Positions 62,397 through 64,000 of a DNA stretch of 64,000 bases are shown piece by piece. Position numbers and translations under genes: made by a program. The DNA comes from Qipengyuania gaetbuli (GTDB lineage: Bacteria; Pseudomonadota; Alphaproteobacteria; Sphingomonadales; Sphingomonadaceae), in contig NZ_WTYF01000003.1 in NCBI RefSeq assembly GCF_009827315.1, forward strand, positions 362,708-426,707. Direction: 5' to 3'. The notes beneath the pieces were generated by a model. The model saw nothing but the letters and a program-made list of their open reading frames with translations, was not told the DNA's origin and did no database searches. How positions within the stretch are numbered: position 1 is the stretch's first letter; each line of letters starts with the position of its first letter.

Positions 62397-62482
62397 GTCA
62401 GCTTGCCACCCCTCTGACGACGCTTTCACCGAGTTGACGATGTGCTGGTAGCGGACCGACGGCTATCTGCCCGTATGCGGAC
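62397..62482 (+). repeat. Dispersed repeat, copy R3
   Basis: Contains GCTTGCCACCCCTCTGACGA, CTTTCACCGAGTTGACGATGTG, TAGCGGACCGACGGCTATCTG and ends in ATGCGGAC. It lies between convergent array genes 2 and 3, and its last base is the first base of gene 3's stop codon complement. Confidence 0.75.
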
Positions 62483-62760
62483 TAGAAAACCAAGAGCACA
62501 GCGGGAGAAATCAGCAGAGCTCCCAAAGCCCAATGCCACCAGCGGGCGTTTTGGATATTAGGGAGTGCTCGGGCGAAGGCAGCTCCAATCCCGGCAAAAA
62601 CCAAGAGACCCGCTCCCACTAGTTTCGCATTCTCCGCTTGCGAGAACATTCCTAGCGAAAACGCCGCAAGGATACATATCGCTACGCTCAGCCAAACGTA
62701 GACTTGGGCTATCCAGCGCCAGCTCCTCAGCGATTCTTCGTTACGATAGGGCGGAATCAT
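62482..62760 (-). CDS. Small membrane protein between repeat copies (array gene 3)
   Basis: A 92-aa protein with three hydrophobic segments, starting MIPPYRNEESLRSWRWIAQV and ending LGALLISPAVLLVF. The order of a short polar head and then helices resembles small inner-membrane proteins. Its stop codon abuts repeat R3, and its start lies 24 bases before repeat R4. Function unknown. Confidence 0.5.
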   Translation of the reverse strand: MIPPYRNEESLRSWRWIAQVYVWLSVAICILAAFSLGMFSQAENAKLVGAGLLVFAGIGAAFARALPNIQNARWWHWALGALLISPAVLLVF

Positions 62761-62783
62761 GCAGCAAACCTAGTTTTGACGGC

Positions 62784-62868
62784 GTCCGCTTTCCACCCCT
62801 CTGAAGCCGCTTTCACCGAGCTAGCGCGGTGCCAGGAACGGACATCCAGTTAACGAACCGATTGCGGA
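62784..62868 (+). repeat. Dispersed repeat, copy R4
   Basis: One of the most complete copies: GTCCGCTTTCCACCCC, TTTCACCGAGCTAGCG, GTGCCAGGAACGGACATC, then AGTTAACGAACCGATTGCGGA. Orientation as R1-R6. It ends four bases from the stop codon of array gene 4. Confidence 0.8.
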
Positions 62869-62871
62869 AGT

Positions 62872-63174
62872 TCAGCGCCTCAATCCTTCCACGTAGGAGC
62901 GGAGTTCCTCAGTGACTGTCACGGCTCGCTCGCGAAATCCGGGCATCGCGCTGAGCCCCATATGCTCGGTTTCCATTTCGACAAGGTAGTCAGCAACATC
63001 GGCATTTGATTGCCCATTCCAAAGCTTCGCAGCTGCTTGGAGCAAATAGGAATCGTATTCGTCTGCGGCCTCCTCAGGCCAGCTGCCATTTGGTCCAGCA
63101 ATCCCAATGGGGTCCCAATGCCCCCATCCGATGTCGCGCAGACACGAGAGCTTGAAAGTCGGAATAGAAGTCAT
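62872..63174 (-). CDS. Widely distributed small protein family (array gene 4)
   Basis: A 100-aa soluble protein. It matches a widespread bacterial pattern I recognise but cannot name with certainty: WDPIGI near residue 21, ADEYDSYLLQAAAKLWNGQS, and DYLVEMETEHMGLSAMPGF. The family often sits in variable regions beside toxins or other cargo; an immunity-like role is speculation. Its stop is four bases from repeat R4, and its start is about 20 bases from repeat R5. Confidence 0.65.
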   Translation of the reverse strand: MTSIPTFKLSCLRDIGWGHWDPIGIAGPNGSWPEEAADEYDSYLLQAAAKLWNGQSNADVADYLVEMETEHMGLSAMPGFRERAVTVTEELRSYVEGLRR

Positions 63175-63194
63175 TGTTTTAGTCTACTTCGCGA

Positions 63195-63282
63195 ACGGCA
63201 AGTTTCCACCCACTTCGTGACCGTTTCACCGAGCTAACGATGAGCCAGGAGCGGACGGGCGGCTAACGACCCGGTTGCGGAC
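63195..63282 (+). repeat. Dispersed repeat, copy R5
   Basis: Near-consensus copy: TTTCCACCCACTTCGTGACC, TTTCACCGAGCTAACGATGA, GCCAGGAGCGGACGGGCG, GCTAACGACCCGGTTGCGGAC. Two GCTAACGA...GCGGAC modules lie in tandem here (63234-63255 and 63262-63282, approximately). Confidence 0.85.
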
Positions 63283-63306
63283 ACAATTTTATCGACATCT
63301 TCCGCG

Positions 63307-63804
63307 TCAAAGTGCCGCAAGCCACCGCTTGAGCTCTTTTGGTCCGCGCAGGCGAATTATCTTGGCCTGATGACCTTCTAGTGCCTGCTCTGTGCGAGGA
63401 CGCGGGCCCCGGTTCCAGAACAAGACGTAGAGGAAAAACTCTAGGTCAAAGCGTTCCGGGCAGCCTTCGGTCATGTCCGGACGTGTGGTGCCACGGTGTC
63501 GGAAGACTCTCAGCATCAGGCGCCAAAGGCAGAGGCCGATGGGAAAGTCGAGGTAGATTATCGCGTCTGCTCTCGGAAGACGGAGATCGAGCGTGCTGCC
63601 GTAATTACCCTCGATCAGCCAGCGATCAGTCGCTACGAGCGCACCCAGTTTTTCTCTCAACTCGTGTTTGTCGGTCTCTACCCATCCGGGTAGCCAGCCC
63701 AAGTGGTCCATATGGTAAATCGGAAGATGAAGCCGACCCCCAAGTTCCCGGGAAAGGGTGGATTTGCCTGAGCCACAGGGTCCAATGATCAAAACGCGCT
63801 GCAA
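63307..63804 (-). CDS. P-loop kinase, FlaR/topology-modulation-like (array gene 5)
   Basis: A 165-aa ATP-binding protein. The P-loop is GPCGSGKSTLSRELG at the N-terminus, followed by LPIYHMDHLGWLPGW, WLIEGNYGSTLDLRLPRADA, IIYLDFP and a C-terminal LRGPKELKRWLAAL. This is the adenylate-kinase-like family annotated as topology modulation protein or FlaR. The start is TTG 63804 because no ATG precedes the P-loop. The substrate is unknown. It lies between repeats R5 and R6. Confidence 0.8.
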   Translation of the reverse strand: MQRVLIIGPCGSGKSTLSRELGGRLHLPIYHMDHLGWLPGWVETDKHELREKLGALVATDRWLIEGNYGSTLDLRLPRADAIIYLDFPIGLCLWRLMLRVFRHRGTTRPDMTEGCPERFDLEFFLYVLFWNRGPRPRTEQALEGHQAKIIRLRGPKELKRWLAAL

Positions 63805-63924
63805 ATTGACCCCCGGTTAGAATGGTTTTGGACGTGATGGACGTGCCGACTCGTTCGACCTGCCATCCCCTACGCGTGCAATCCAACATCTATAGCAGTC
63901 AACTTCAGGCCCCGGCTGCCCAAA

Positions 63925-64000
63925 GTCCGCTTTTCACCCATCTAGCGACAGTTTTGCCGAGTTAGCGATGTGCCAGGAGCGGACGGGCGGCTAACGACCC
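63925..64000 (+). repeat. Dispersed repeat, copy R6 (cut by window edge)
   Basis: GTCCGCTTTTCACCC, GCCGAGTTAGCGATGTGCCAG, GAGCGGACGGGCGGCTAACGACCC (read in parts) match R5 closely. The final TTGCGGAC would lie just outside the window, so the array probably continues. Confidence 0.85.

Noticed and set aside
61741..64000. Classical integron with attC sites
   Set aside because: The repeats have GTTAG-like before CTAAC-like blocks, the reverse of attC order, and RYYYAAC/GTTRRRY cores are not conserved across copies. No IntI-type integrase is in the window, and array genes lie on both strands.
61741..64000. CRISPR array
   Set aside because: The repeats are about 85 bp, imperfect and 300-700 bp apart with genes between them, unlike short direct repeats with uniform spacers.

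Overview
The window is GC-rich chromosomal DNA of an alphaproteobacterium. Gene content (5-aminolevulinate synthase of the C4 haem pathway, plsY-dprA-topA, lepB-rnc-era, ppk-ppx, metZ, argJ near secA, a TspO homologue) and protein style fit Sphingomonadales, most likely an Erythrobacter-type genus. The order-level call is well supported; the genus is inference. No rRNA, tRNA or CRISPR array was seen.

Layout. 0-5.3 kb: ornithine decarboxylase, an outer-membrane beta-barrel, a secreted Pro/Glu/Lys-rich protein, a nitroreductase, and hemA followed by a frameshifted YdeI-like gene. 5.3-11.7 kb: murI divergent from plsY-dprA, then topA. Between dprA and topA sits a small islet of two reverse-strand unknown genes, each with a copy of a dispersed repeat. 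11.7-24 kb: a cardiolipin-synthase-like phospholipase D, a DUF4010 membrane protein, a DUF805 gene cut by an in-frame TGA, lepB-rnc-era, pgi, an Nramp-like transporter, a CadC-like regulator divergent from a tautomerase, and a metallo-beta-lactamase-fold enzyme. 24-40 kb: DEAD-box helicase, CDP-alcohol phosphatidyltransferase, an XRE regulator with two paralogous membrane proteins, glutathione reductase, an FAD oxidoreductase, a reductase/epimerase, tspO, ubiK-like, recO-leuB, a convergent pair of lipid-linked sugar glycosyltransferases, a TetR gene with two perfect palindromic operators, and a metZ-SDR-HCCA isomerase operon. 40-54.5 kb: TadE/TadE/TadG-like pilus proteins, apaG, ppk-ppx, argJ with an inositol-phosphatase-family gene, a TonB-type protein, secA, a GNAT acetyltransferase and a TauE/SafE exporter.

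54.6-61.7 kb is an integrated mobile element: a tyrosine integrase with DUF4102-type N-terminus, an AlpA-like excisionase, a run of very small overlapping genes, a prim-pol replication protein, a secreted protein with a small thermonuclease, and a DUF5681 protein. No capsid, terminase large subunit or tail genes are seen, so it looks like a satellite or integrative plasmid rather than a full phage.

61.7-64.0 kb (window edge) is the most unusual part. Six copies of an imperfectly palindromic repeat of about 85 bp, all in one orientation, alternate with single short genes: one gene per interval, on either strand. The same repeat, inverted, flanks the two genes inserted between dprA and topA. 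This cassette-like pattern does not match classical integron attC sites and is the best candidate here for an undescribed system.
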